Below are positions 7,385 to 15,000 of a stretch of 15,000 bases of DNA, piece after piece (the stretch's first letter is position 1; each line of letters begins with the position of its first letter). The DNA comes from Neocallimastix lanati (nom. inval.) (Eukaryota > Neocallimastigomycota > Neocallimastigomycetes > Neocallimastigales > Neocallimastigaceae). The notes below the pieces were generated by a model. That model searched no databases and had not been told where the DNA came from. It saw nothing but the letters and a program-made list of their open reading frames with translations. Made by a program: the position numbers and the translations under genes. Where the stretch lies: NCBI GenBank assembly GCA_016946835.1, contig JACVTC010000107.1, forward strand, positions 157,501 to 172,500, in the 5' to 3' direction.

Positions 7385-8400
7385 TAGTTCTTGACGGTGC
7401 GCATAGAACAATATCATCTGCAAAAGAGTCCACCGCAACATCTAGATTCGCCTAAAGGAATTCCAAGTTCTGAAAAATCATTAAAAATGTCATTAATAAA
7501 AAAGATTGAAAAGAATTTGGTGATAGTGGACAACCTTGTCTAACTCCTTTCATAATATAAAAAGATTCCGAATATTGCTCATCAATTTTAACACTGGCTT
7601 TGGAAGTCAACTATAGATTTTTTTTATAAATTGATAACATTTACCTCTAATACCTAAAGCATCTAATCTATATAAAAATATTACCTATTGGAACAGAATC
7701 ATATGCCTTTTTTTTTTTAAATCTAGAAAAGCAAGGTAAGTTTCTTTATTATCATTTTTACGCCTTTGATAAATTTCTCGAATTGAAATAAATAAACTAA
7801 CACATTCTTCTTTAGTACGAAATCCAAATTACTCTGGCCTAATAAAATTATTTTTTTAAGTCCATATTCCGAAATTCTTTTAGAGACTATTTTCGAAATG
7901 AGTTTTATACCATTGTTAATCAGAGAGAATACCTCGATAATTGTCACAATCAAATAGATCATCTTCTTTTTTAGGAATAGATATAATACTTGCTTCATTC
8001 CATGTGCATGGAAATTCTCCATTCCAAATTCTTGAGTATATCTTCTGTAAACAATTTAAACCAGAAGCAGAATTATTTTACTGAATTTTCTTCATCCGGA
8101 GGAATTAAAGCTATATAAAATTCAATAGGAATTCCATCCGGGCCTGAAGCTTTATAATTTGGAGTAGCTAAAATTGCTTCTTTAATTTCTTCAATACTGA
8201 TGTCTTGATTTATATCCCATTTATTGTGTCTCGTATATCTAATTGTACCATTGGAAAATTTATTAGACCATTCGATTAATGCACTATTGATATCAGAATG
8301 GCTTGATGCAAGTTTTTTTTAATAGTAATTGTGCCATACTTATAACTGTTCTTTAGTAGAAGTAGCTAGTTTACCATTTTTGTCCTTTACTGGAGAATTT
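7385..8400 (-). pseudogene. LINE copy A reverse transcriptase catalytic region
   Basis: Motifs in order on the minus strand: NSPVKDKNGKLATSTKEQ (about 8400-8350), IEEIKEAILATPNYKASGPD then GIPIEFY (about 8200-8117), ASIISIPKKEDDLFDCDNYR (about 7996-7930), the KLISKIVSKRISEYG segment, FGFRTKEECVSLFISIR, TYLAFLDLKK and AYDSV (motif A with its catalytic Asp, about 7745-7695), MKGVRQGCPLSP (7552-7518) and SFADDIVLCAP (7430-7398, the YADD box as FADD). Both catalytic Asp of FADD are present. Frames change at least five times, including at an 11-base A-run inside motif A. Family role: cDNA synthesis primed at the nicked target. This copy is non-functional as read. Confidence 0.9.
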
Positions 8401-8650
8401 GACATATTTTTTTTTAAATTTATCTACTTTTGCTTGTTGTTTTAAGCCGTTTCCAAGCTTTCTCTGGGTTATGAGATTTCATATATTCACATCCTGTATT
8501 GATCCAATGTTGGTATTCAGTTTTCCTATAAATATTACACATATGATGAATAATTTTGCACATTCTACATTCTATATTTTTCAATTAATTCTTCAAATTC
8601 ATCTAAATTATGATGATAAGAACCTCTTCTTTTAATGGCTTTATATAATT

Positions 8651-8925
8651 TCATTTTGAGTTTTTGCAAATTAAATATTTTCTGTGACATATGAAAAAAA
8701 AAAAAGATTTTCTAACATCTGATATTGACGTGATATTAAGTTCCTTAGCAATATTGAATGAAGTTGAAATAAATTTCTTTGAAATATCATCAATACTAAT
8801 ATTAGGATCTGGAATCACTTCCTCTAATACACTAAAATAGTTATTGTCAAAAATTGATTCTTTTTTCATTTATACATTTTAATCTATCCCATTTAACTGT
8901 CTTTTAAGGCAGAAAGAAAGAATTA
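8651..8925 (-). pseudogene. LINE copy A linker between endonuclease and RT
   Basis: KTVKWDRLKCINEKR is read at about 8900-8860. A frame change then leads to a 72-codon frame starting MKKESIFDNNYFSVLEEVIP and containing KKFISTSFNIAKELNITS and SDVRK, ending at 8651 after an A-run that shifts it into nonsense. Copy B has WDRYKC and KFINTTNSIAKDLSI in the same order. The ATG at 8869 is internal to the LINE protein, not a separate gene start. Confidence 0.8.
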
Positions 8926-8959
8926 TCTGAATTAACTGATGAAAAACATTTACCTTTTA

Positions 8960-9140
8960 TTAATTAAAGGTTTATAATCCGAAATGGGGGGGGAAGGGAA
9001 AGTCAATAAAAGTACCATATGAAAGTAAATCTAACATATGATCATTGACAATCGCATGATCTATACCAGATTCTCTATTACCTCTACTCCATGAAATTGG
9101 GGAGCCCCATAAGGGAAGAATTTTCCAATTACTTAAATTT
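8960..9140 (-). pseudogene. LINE copy A endonuclease C-terminal part, frame-shifted
   Basis: Directly after the TAA at 9131-9129 another frame reads SNWKILPLWGSPISW, then SRGNRESGIDHAIVNDHMLD and LLSYGTFIDFP. This matches the end of EEP endonucleases (W-G----SWSR....S-IDHA/Y). A run of eight C on this strand (8993-8986 on the plus strand as G) shifts it again into SDYKPL (8982-8968), the place of the catalytic SDHKP motif. The His is replaced by Tyr, a single CAT to TAT change. So the endonuclease is both split by two frameshifts and lacks a catalytic residue. Confidence 0.85.
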
Positions 9141-10229
9141 AGAGAGCAAATTACCTAATTTCTCAGTAGGTAAATTAAAATCACCAACCAACATTGAAGG
9201 ATGAGAAGAGTGACTATTTAACCAAGACAATATTTCAATTCTAGCAGCTCTAGCATGAAGGCTATGGCCACTATGAAGTACGTACACATTACCAATAGAA
9301 CATTTAGTGAAATTCCAAAAATTATAAGTATACAAGGAAATAATATACTCATAAGTGTTGTTTTCAAGAGAGGCTTGACAAGAATTATGAAACCCAATAT
9401 AAAGACCTCTTTTACCCCGAATTTCATTATTAGCTTTTTTAAAGAAATGTTTGTAGTTTTTTAATGATACTCGACATGGATATTTACTGCTAGAACCTGA
9501 ACCATTTCCTGTTTCCTGAAAGCATAAGAAAAGTGGTTTGTACATTGAAATAAAGAATTCAACACTGTCTTTTTTATCAAAGTTCCATCCATTAGTATTC
9601 CAACTGACACATAGAGAAAATTCTTTAACTGTATTATTATTAATATGAGTGTTATTAATATTATTGGAATTATTATAATTGATTGAACTGAAATTTGAAT
9701 TTGAATCTGAGCTTGAAACTGAATTTAAACATAAATTTGAAATTGAACTTGAACTTGTACTTGAACTTGAACTTGAACTTGAACTTGTACTTGAACTTAT
9801 ACTTGAACTTGAACTTGAAATTGTACTTGAACTTGGACTTGAACTTGAACTTGAACCTGTACTTGAACTTGTACTTAAACTTGTACTTGAACTTGAACTT
9901 GAGCTTGTACTTGAACTTGTACTTGAACTTGAACTTGAGCTTGTACTTGAACTTGAACATGAATCTGTATTTGAACTTGAATTTGAATTTTGACTTGAAT
10001 TTGCATTTGAATTTGAAGTAGTGAATAAGTTGATATTATATGATGAATTCACTTTTTCTGATAAGGCAAAATGTTTCCTTTTGAGCGAAGAAAAACAGTA
10101 TTTATGATTCCTTTTGCTACAATTAATAACATTAATTGAAGCACGTTTGAAACTATTAACAATACAATCAGTAATAGATGTTATTTCTTCTTCATTACCT
10201 ACTATTTTAATTTTTAAAGAATGCATCAT
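9129..10229 (-). pseudogene. LINE copy A main open frame: N-terminal domain, poly-Ser linker, EEP endonuclease
   Basis: 366 codons remain open. Residues 1-65 form a Lys-rich N-terminal domain (KIKIVGNEEEITSITD, ASINVINCSKRNHKY). Residues about 75-170 are Ser with Thr and Asn, encoded by a hexanucleotide repeat. From about 205 the endonuclease begins: CVSWNTNGWNF, LFLCFQETGNGSGSS (catalytic Glu), GKRGLYIGFHNSCQA, TKCSIGNVYVLHSGHS and MLVGDFNLP (about 347-355). The frame stops at LLSKFK, but the domain continues in another frame. The ATG at 10229 is not the original start, because homologous sequence precedes it. Whether the 366-residue product is made is unknown; it would lack the last two endonuclease motifs and all of the RT. 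Confidence 0.8.
9735..9960. repeat. Hexanucleotide repeat (GAACTT with GTACTT variants) encoding poly-Ser/Thr
   Basis: About 37 six-base units, mostly GAACTT on the plus strand with interspersed GTACTT and a few GAGCTT, GAAATT and GGACTT variants. On the LINE strand the units read AAGTTC/AAGTAC in the frame TCAAGT or ACAAGT, giving Ser-Ser and Ser-Thr. A six-base unit keeps the frame and leaves all six frames free of stops, which explains several long spurious open frames here. Copy B has an ordinary Asn/Ser linker at this place. Confidence 0.9.
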
Positions 10230-10432
10230 TAAAATTAGTAATACGTTTAACTGATAAAACCTTATTATTTAATTCATTCAGATCTTTTCGTTAAATGTCT
10301 TCTTATTTTGATTTCTGGCCAAGATCGAAGTCCGGCGGATAAAGAGTAGTTTCGTATTTTCCATTGGAAAATACCGTGGCACCTTGAACCTCTTAGAATA
10401 AAATTCTTATTGCTTATATATTGGATTTCCAT
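10207..10432 (-). pseudogene. LINE copy A original N-terminus, two frames upstream of the main open frame
   Basis: An ATG at 10432-10430 opens 52 codons (MEIQYISNKNFILRGSRCHG onward, ending RRHLTKRSE and TGA at 10276-10274). Another frame then reads NELNNKVLSVKRITNFNDAF FKN to a TAA at 10209-10207, overlapping the main frame, which continues KIKIVGNEEE. Copy B joins the same parts in one frame (KFNDSFFRIKVYT), so NFNDAFF and KIKIV belong to one protein and copy A has a frameshift near 10215. The 52-codon part is of mixed composition and probably the true start of the element's protein, but copy B has no matching sequence to prove it. Confidence 0.6.
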
Positions 10433-10435
10433 AAT

Positions 10436-10867
10436 AGTAATAAAAAAACTAAAAATTAATAAACTAAAAAAAAAAAAAAAAATAAAAAATAAAAGTCAGT
10501 TTTTATTATAAAGTCTTGAGTATAATGAGAATTGTAATAATTTTATATCATTTTTGGAGTAAATAATTTCAATAATTAGTAGTTTGTTGAACGATTGAAA
10601 AATAATTTGATTTAGCACTTTTTTCAGTATATTATTTAATTTGAATATCATAAAGTATTTAATGACTAAGATTGAATTGATGAAATATAATGGCACAAAA
10701 TTAGTAAAGAGTTAAATAAATTACTACAAGATTTAGAGTGAATCAATCTCTTACAATGTGATACATGAAATATATAGTTGAAATACAATTGAATACAATA
10801 GATTCTTACATGAGAATAGTAATACTACATGAAAATAGAAATATAATGAAAATGTATTACTTATTCT
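10436..10867. other. Spacer between LINE fragment C and copy A
   Basis: The part 10437-10493 is A-rich on the plus strand. The part 10496-10867 has moderate composition and a 66-codon minus-strand frame rich in Ile, Leu, Asn and Lys without recognisable motifs. Its position suggests decayed LINE DNA following fragment C, but no motif confirms it. Confidence 0.4.
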
Positions 10868-10869
10868 TG

Positions 10870-11060
10870 GGTGTTAACTTATTTAACAATGTTCCAAGAA
10901 TGCACCATTATATTCCGCAGTGAATGTTCACCAGAAAAAATTTTACCAATAACATTACCATTGCGCATAATGTTATTAATTAAATGTGTTCTAGTAAGAG
11001 ATCATCAGAAAAAGGAATACCAAGATAAATATAACTAGAAACTTTAGGTGGCCAATAGCA
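10870..11060 (-). mobile_element. LINE fragment C: RT thumb remnant
   Basis: The minus strand reads PPKVSSYIYLGIPFSDDLLL (about 11052-10990), then, after a stop and frame change, RTHLINNIMRNGNVIGKIFS and SLRNIMVHSWNIVK to about 10880. The YLGIPF-D segment matches CYTYLGIPFDKSLSL of copy A, and the following K/N-rich helix occupies the place of NNSKATKALFSVSK. Other RT motifs are not seen upstream, where the DNA becomes AT-rich. This is a third, short and diverged piece of the same kind of element, in the same orientation as A and B. Confidence 0.6.
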
Positions 11061-11285
11061 ATAGGTATAATCGATTATCATATTTACATTTATAAAATAA
11101 TGATCATATTTATATTTATATATACCCACTATACACACCCCCACATATCTCTAAAAATATCAGGAATTGCAATTACAACATAATATTAAATAAAACAAAA
11201 ACACTTTTATTATGAAATTTAATATTACAATATCAATACTTTTAAATATCCATATTTTTTTATAAATTTTTTTTTTTTTTTAGTT

Positions 11286-11324
<39 letters not shown>

Positions 11325-12316
11325 TATGAGCTATTATATAATAAATAATAGATTTTAAATTATTGAAGTCTTTATGAATTTAATTATTATTTTTTTATAA
11401 CATTTTACATTAAAAAAAAAAAAAGTAAACTTTATAATACATGAATAAATTAAATTCATATTAAACAAATGAATATAATATATATTCATTCAATAATATA
11501 AAATAAAATTAAAATAAAAATTTAAATTACTTGTACAATCTTTATTACCTAATTTACTTAGATAAAAAAAAATCTGATAATGTGCAATATAAAAATAAAA
11601 AATTAAAATAATTAATAATATTTTTTTTTTTTTTTTTTTTTTACTATACTATATAAAATATTAATAGGAATTAAAAAATGAAAATATGTATATAAATGTG
11701 AAAATATAAACAAGTAAATATTGATTGTTTTTGAGTTGTTTTTTTTTTTTTTTTTCCTCCATTTATTAAAATTTAAAAACAAAAAAAAAAAAAATAAAAA
11801 TAAAAAAAATATTATATAAATAAAAAGAAATAAAAATAAAATAAATAAATAAATAATATATACTTTACATAAATAATATTTATGAAATATATTATTTACA
11901 TTTCAATTATTATTTATTTATTTCTTTCTATTTTCATAATATTTTTTTATTTCCTGATCCCTTTTTTTTTTTTTTTGTTTGGTTATTTGGTTATTTATTG
12001 GTTTCTCTCTCTCTCTCTTTCATTTAAAATGTACCATTACAATATATCTATTTTTTACAGTAATATTCTTTATCAGGGATCTTTAAAAAAAAGTTTTATT
12101 ATTTATCTTTTCATATTTATATTTTTCTCAATACCTCTTCCAACATATTGAAAAAAAAATATATAAATACCAAAACTATAATAATAATAATAATAATAAG
12201 TTATTTTGATATTATTTTTCTTCTTTTAATGAATAAATAAATCAAGAATAGAAAAAGTTTGCTATATATACATGTTAATATAATGGATTAATAGAGGAAG
12301 GGTTCATTTTTTAAAT
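11061..12316. other. AT-rich intergenic region, no gene recognised
   Basis: Homopolymer T and A tracts, a short CT microsatellite at about 12004-12019 and TAA repeats near 12179-12199. An 89-codon plus-strand frame at 11882-12151 encodes only Phe/Ile/Leu/Tyr runs from T-rich DNA and lacks any upstream or domain support. No RNA gene was recognised. Confidence 0.65.
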
Positions 12317-12364
12317 TTGATAGAACTAATTATTTAATTAAATAAATAATTAAAATTCTATCAA
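12317..12364. repeat. Imperfect inverted repeat downstream of the GATA gene
   Basis: TTGATAGAACTAATTATTTA (12317-12336) pairs with the stretch to 12364 ending TTCTATCAA, with one small bulge and a loop of about six bases. It lies some 200 nt past the GATA stop codon and could be a 3' UTR hairpin or the remnant of a small inverted-repeat element. Confidence 0.6.
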
Positions 12365-12402
12365 TTATTTTTTCTTAAAAGTAAAAAAATATAATAACAA
12401 TT

Positions 12403-12408
12403 TTTATT
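12403..12408 (-). promoter_or_regulatory. Candidate AATAAA poly(A) signal of the GATA gene
   Basis: AATAAA on the minus strand about 160 nt after the stop codon. In DNA this AT-rich the hexamer occurs often by chance, so only its position supports it. Confidence 0.25.
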
Positions 12409-12566
12409 AATTTGTTTTAATTTTCATTGTTATTATAACTTTCTTTTTTTCTCTTAAAAAAAAAAATTCAAAAAAAAATCGAAATTCGAAAAGTATATAG
12501 TCCAAGTTAATCATTTACAAAAGAATCTCAAAGTTAAGCCATAATTTATATGGATAATTGTTTCAT

Positions 12567-13562
12567 TTAGCAAACCTTTTCACAATTTCTAAGACTGATC
12601 AAAAGTTGAGCAGCCTCAATATCTTCTTCATTTTGACCAAAATAGTGTTCATTTTCATTCATATATGAATTGCCACTTGTTGGTGAATTAGTAATTGGTG
12701 TTGGAAGAGCATTGTAACTATTATACTTTTTATGGTAGTTATTATTATTTGGAGTTTCTGTATTTAAAATAGAGGCAATGGAAGTCTTTGATTGATACTT
12801 GGAAATACTTTCATTATCAGAACTCATAAAGTCTTCCTTACTATCCATGTCCATTGGTTTAACACTTTCATGACCATAATAATGTTCTGAATTGTTCTTT
12901 TGAATGAATGGCGCTGGAAGGATGAGTTCACTATTATTGTTTTGGTTGGAAGAGTTATTCATTTTGAAGAGAAGTGGTGTATTTGTTGGAGGCGATAATG
13001 AACTACTTAATGGTGGTGAAGCCACTGCAGAAGTAGTCATCATATTCTTCTTAATAGGAATTGGCATAGCACCAGAACCAATGTTTGTAGCCATCTTAAA
13101 GGTTGGAGAGAGAGTACTCATATTATGAGAAGTAGAAGATGTTTGATTGTACATATTACTATTGTTACTGCTAAACATATTTGAATGTGGCAAAGTTGGT
13201 GATATACTATTTCCAGACTTTAAAGTTGATCCAGTAGCATTGACTGGAGTTAAAGCTGGAGCAATAGCTTGTTGATAAGGGTATGGACGCATAGTTGAAT
13301 TCACCATATTTGGATTTGGATAAATGTTTGGATAACGTTGATTTGGAACTTTATTTTCAGCATTTTGATGATTATTACGTCTAGAAGAACGAGCAGAAGA
13401 ATTAGCCAAAGAAATTGGTCTTGGTTTCTTATGATGCTTATGATATAAGCCACAAGCATTACAAAGAACTTCACCCTTATCACCTCTTCTCCAAAGAGGG
13501 GAAGTTCTTGTTTGACAGACCGTACAAACCATTTCACCACGTTGTCTCGAGCTCCTGGCCAT
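12567..13562 (-). CDS. GATA-type zinc-finger transcription factor
   Basis: An intact, intron-free 331-codon frame. Residues 13-37 form one GATA finger, C-X2-C-X17-C-X2-C (CTVC ... CNAC), with the hallmark TSPLWRRGDKGEVLCNACGL, followed by a basic tail HKHHKKPRPISL (41-52) and an RSSRR stretch near 60 that may help DNA contact and nuclear import. The rest is Asn/Ser/Pro/Thr-rich. An acidic part (PMDMDSKEDF, about 235-245) and two short helical candidates, SIASILN (about 261-267) and IEAAQLLISLRNCEK (315-329), could be activation or partner-binding motifs; that is inference. The family binds GATA sites in the nucleus and in fungi controls nitrogen use, iron, light response or development; which applies cannot be told. 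The ATG at 13562 is the first in frame after a TAG 22 codons upstream, with A at -3 and G at +4. The neighbouring DNA shows no linked gene. Confidence 0.95.
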   Translation of the reverse strand: MARSSRQRGEMVCTVCQTRTSPLWRRGDKGEVLCNACGLYHKHHKKPRPISLANSSARSSRRNNHQNAENKVPNQRYPNIYPNPNMVNSTMRPYPYQQAIAPALTPVNATGSTLKSGNSISPTLPHSNMFSSNNSNMYNQTSSTSHNMSTLSPTFKMATNIGSGAMPIPIKKNMMTTSAVASPPLSSSLSPPTNTPLLFKMNNSSNQNNNSELILPAPFIQKNNSEHYYGHESVKPMDMDSKEDFMSSDNESISKYQSKTSIASILNTETPNNNNYHKKYNSYNALPTPITNSPTSGNSYMNENEHYFGQNEEDIEAAQLLISLRNCEKVC

Positions 13563-15000
13563 CTTGGTCTTCTTTTTAACAGTGACTTTCTTGTATTGAA
13601 GAATTTTGGAAAATTTAAAAATAAAAAAAAACTAGGGGTGGGGGAAAGAAGTATTTAAAATAGTTTTATCTATTTTTTTTTTTTTTTTTTTTGGTGATTA
13701 TTATAAAAAAAAATTAATGATAATGTTCCGTATTAACTTTCTTATCACTAACTCTTTTTTTTTAAAAAAAAAAAAAAAACTATTAAATATTGAAAATTTT
13801 GTTTTTATCTTTTATTTTATTTATGCTTTGTTAAAATATTTGTTTAACTGATACTAAAACACTGACTTCTTTTGTATGTCTTTAAAAATATTAAACTGTT
13901 GTATTGTATAACTATTTGATATTTTAAATTTTTTTAATTATAAATATCTTTTTTTTTTTTCTTTTATCTGAATAATATTGATATATTAAACTTTTATTAA
14001 TTGCTTATAATAATAGTATGATTAATATATATAATATTATTTCTTTTTTCTTTTTTTAAAAAAAAAATATTTAATATCTTCGTATCTTAATACTTTTTTT
14101 AAAATAAAATTATTTTAATGATTTTTGAAAAATAAAATTTATTTTTTTTTTAAAATGATTTAATATAAATATTAAAAATTAAAAATTGAAAATAAAAAAA
14201 ATGAAAAAAAAAAAGAAGGAAAATCAAATCCTTTATATACTTTTTTTTAAAATTAAAATTTTAGATTTTATTTTTTTTTTTATAATTTTTTATTTTTAAT
14301 GTCATTATTATGATAATCAAAAAAAAAAAAAAAAGAGAAAGAAAAATAATCAAATATGAATAAATTAAAATAAAATTAGTATATAATATATTATAATAAA
14401 TTATAATATATTATTATTAACAATAAATGATGTAAAAGTAATAAATATAATAAATAATGGAATGCATAAAAAGAATTAAAATAAATAATATAAAAAAATT
14501 AATAACAAAATAAATTTAATTGATTTATATTAAATAATATATGATAGAATTGTAATAGGATTTATTTCAAAATAAAATAAAATAATAATTATAATAATAA
14601 AAAAAAAAAAAAAAAGAGAGAAAAATAATTTTATATTTTTATTTAAAATTAATTAATACTATTTAATATAGTTTAATATATACATATAAGATTAATTCAA
14701 TACTAAATTATTTTATTAAACAAAAGTATAAATATATTTTAATATGTAAGATAATATATGGAATTATATAATTTTATTTATAAATAAAAATAGTTTAATT
14801 TTTTTTTTATTTTTATAAAATAAAAACTTTTTTTTTTAAAGATAATATACTAAATTAATATATTGATATTCTATTTATTGATAATATATTGTATGTATTT
14901 AATTATATGTATTACATTTTTAAATTTTATAGAATCTAAAGAAATGAATGATAACTTTTTTTATTAGATAATAATATATGATACAGTGTACTCTTAATAT
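13563..15000. other. 5' UTR and upstream AT-rich region of the GATA gene, no gene recognised
   Basis: About 60 bases before the ATG have mixed composition (minus strand CAATACAAGAAAGTCACTG), typical of a leader. Upstream, at 13634-13646, is the G-rich plus-strand stretch AGGGGTGGGGGAA, the only one in an otherwise A/T-only region. From about 13670 to the end there are A and T tracts with no supported coding or RNA gene. The promoter must lie here. Confidence 0.6.
13634..13646 (-). promoter_or_regulatory. C-rich element about 75 nt upstream of the GATA start codon
   Basis: On the minus strand it reads TTCCCCCACCCCT. CCCCT and CCCCAC-like words are bound by C2H2 zinc-finger regulators in fungi (stress-response and carbon-response type sites). 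It stands out strongly from the surrounding AT-only DNA. A regulatory role is an inference; it may lie in the promoter or the leader. Confidence 0.3.

Larger units (their letters stand above)
7015..10432 (-). mobile_element. LINE (non-LTR retrotransposon) copy A, recently decayed, 3' truncated
   Basis: The minus strand carries, in order, an N-terminal domain, a Ser-rich repeat linker, EEP endonuclease, the WDR-KC linker, reverse transcriptase and thumb, ending abruptly at LYFAPLLGSYKARTN near 7015. The single-ORF layout with an N-terminal APE-like endonuclease followed by RT is that of LINEs (Jockey/Tad/CR1-like groups; the clade cannot be set here). Frameshifts are few and motifs are well kept, so it is younger than copy B. 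The C-terminal Cys/His knuckle present in copy B is absent, and copy B's N-terminal region follows within about 20 nt. No poly(A) tail separates them. Confidence 0.9.

Noticed and set aside
7385-8400. Bacterial-type RT (retron, group II intron or DGR)
   Set aside because: The RT follows an APE-like endonuclease and carries the LINE-type FADD, QGCPLSP and YLGIPF thumb motifs, with a Cys/His knuckle in the sister copy.
9673-10021. Three open frames of KFKYKFK, ELELVLEL and LNLYLNL repeats
   Set aside because: They are alternative readings of the hexanucleotide repeat. The Ser/Thr frame continues into a recognisable endonuclease, so it is the real one.
10496-10696. 66-codon minus-strand frame
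   Set aside because: No motif and AT-driven composition; it may be decayed LINE DNA but cannot be supported as a gene.
11882-12151. Hydrophobic 89-codon plus-strand frame, like a membrane protein
   Set aside because: T-rich DNA gives Phe/Ile/Leu by default; codons show no bias apart from base composition and no motif is present.
12904-13540. Open frames overlapping the GATA gene on both strands
   Set aside because: They are shadows of the GATA frame, which has the zinc-finger motif and a continuous sense.
1-15000. tRNA or rRNA genes
   Set aside because: No cloverleaf with a T-loop-like GTTCGAATC segment and no rRNA-like stretch was seen on either strand; a covariance-model search would be needed to exclude divergent ones.

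Overview
The window looks like a piece of a very AT-rich fungal genome. An early-diverging lineage such as the anaerobic gut fungi (Neocallimastigomycota) fits best, but that is an inference. The evidence is extreme A/T bias outside genes, homopolymer runs of up to about 35 bases, trinucleotide and dinucleotide microsatellites, intron-free coding runs in the standard code, A at -3 before both start codons, a fungal/animal-type GATA zinc-finger regulator with Asn/Ser-rich tails, and decayed non-LTR (LINE) retrotransposons. A social amoeba would share the base composition, but the GATA finger (CX2C-X17-CX2C with PLWRR and NACGLY) argues for a fungus.

Layout. 1-225 (minus): 5' end of a gene for a Pro/Gln/Tyr/Gly-rich protein that runs off the left edge. 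226-3150: intergenic DNA almost entirely of A/T tracts and microsatellites, with one small island near 2016-2170 that may be a relic of a FLYWCH/MULE-type transposase. About 3150-11060: a block of visibly higher GC holding at least three fragments of related LINEs, all on the minus strand and head to tail. In LINE sense the order is fragment C (11060-10870), copy A (10432-about 7015), copy B (about 7013-3150). 11061-12566: AT-rich spacer and the probable 3' UTR of the next gene. 12567-13562 (minus): an intact GATA-family transcription factor. 13563-15000: its 5' UTR and upstream AT-rich DNA.

The LINEs encode one long protein: an N-terminal domain, a low-complexity linker, an APE-like (EEP) endonuclease, a linker, a reverse transcriptase with thumb, and a C-terminal Cys/His knuckle. 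Neither copy is functional. Copy A keeps a 366-codon open frame for the N-terminal and endonuclease part but is frameshifted several times afterwards. Copy B is older and shifted or stopped throughout. Many breaks fall in poly(A) runs on the LINE sense strand, where Lys codons used to be. The most unusual structure is an 86-bp, zero-loop, almost perfect palindrome at 3677-3762, lying where copy B has lost most of its thumb region.

Only the GATA gene is confidently a complete functional gene. The left-edge gene is probably real but partial. No tRNA, rRNA or CRISPR array was recognised.
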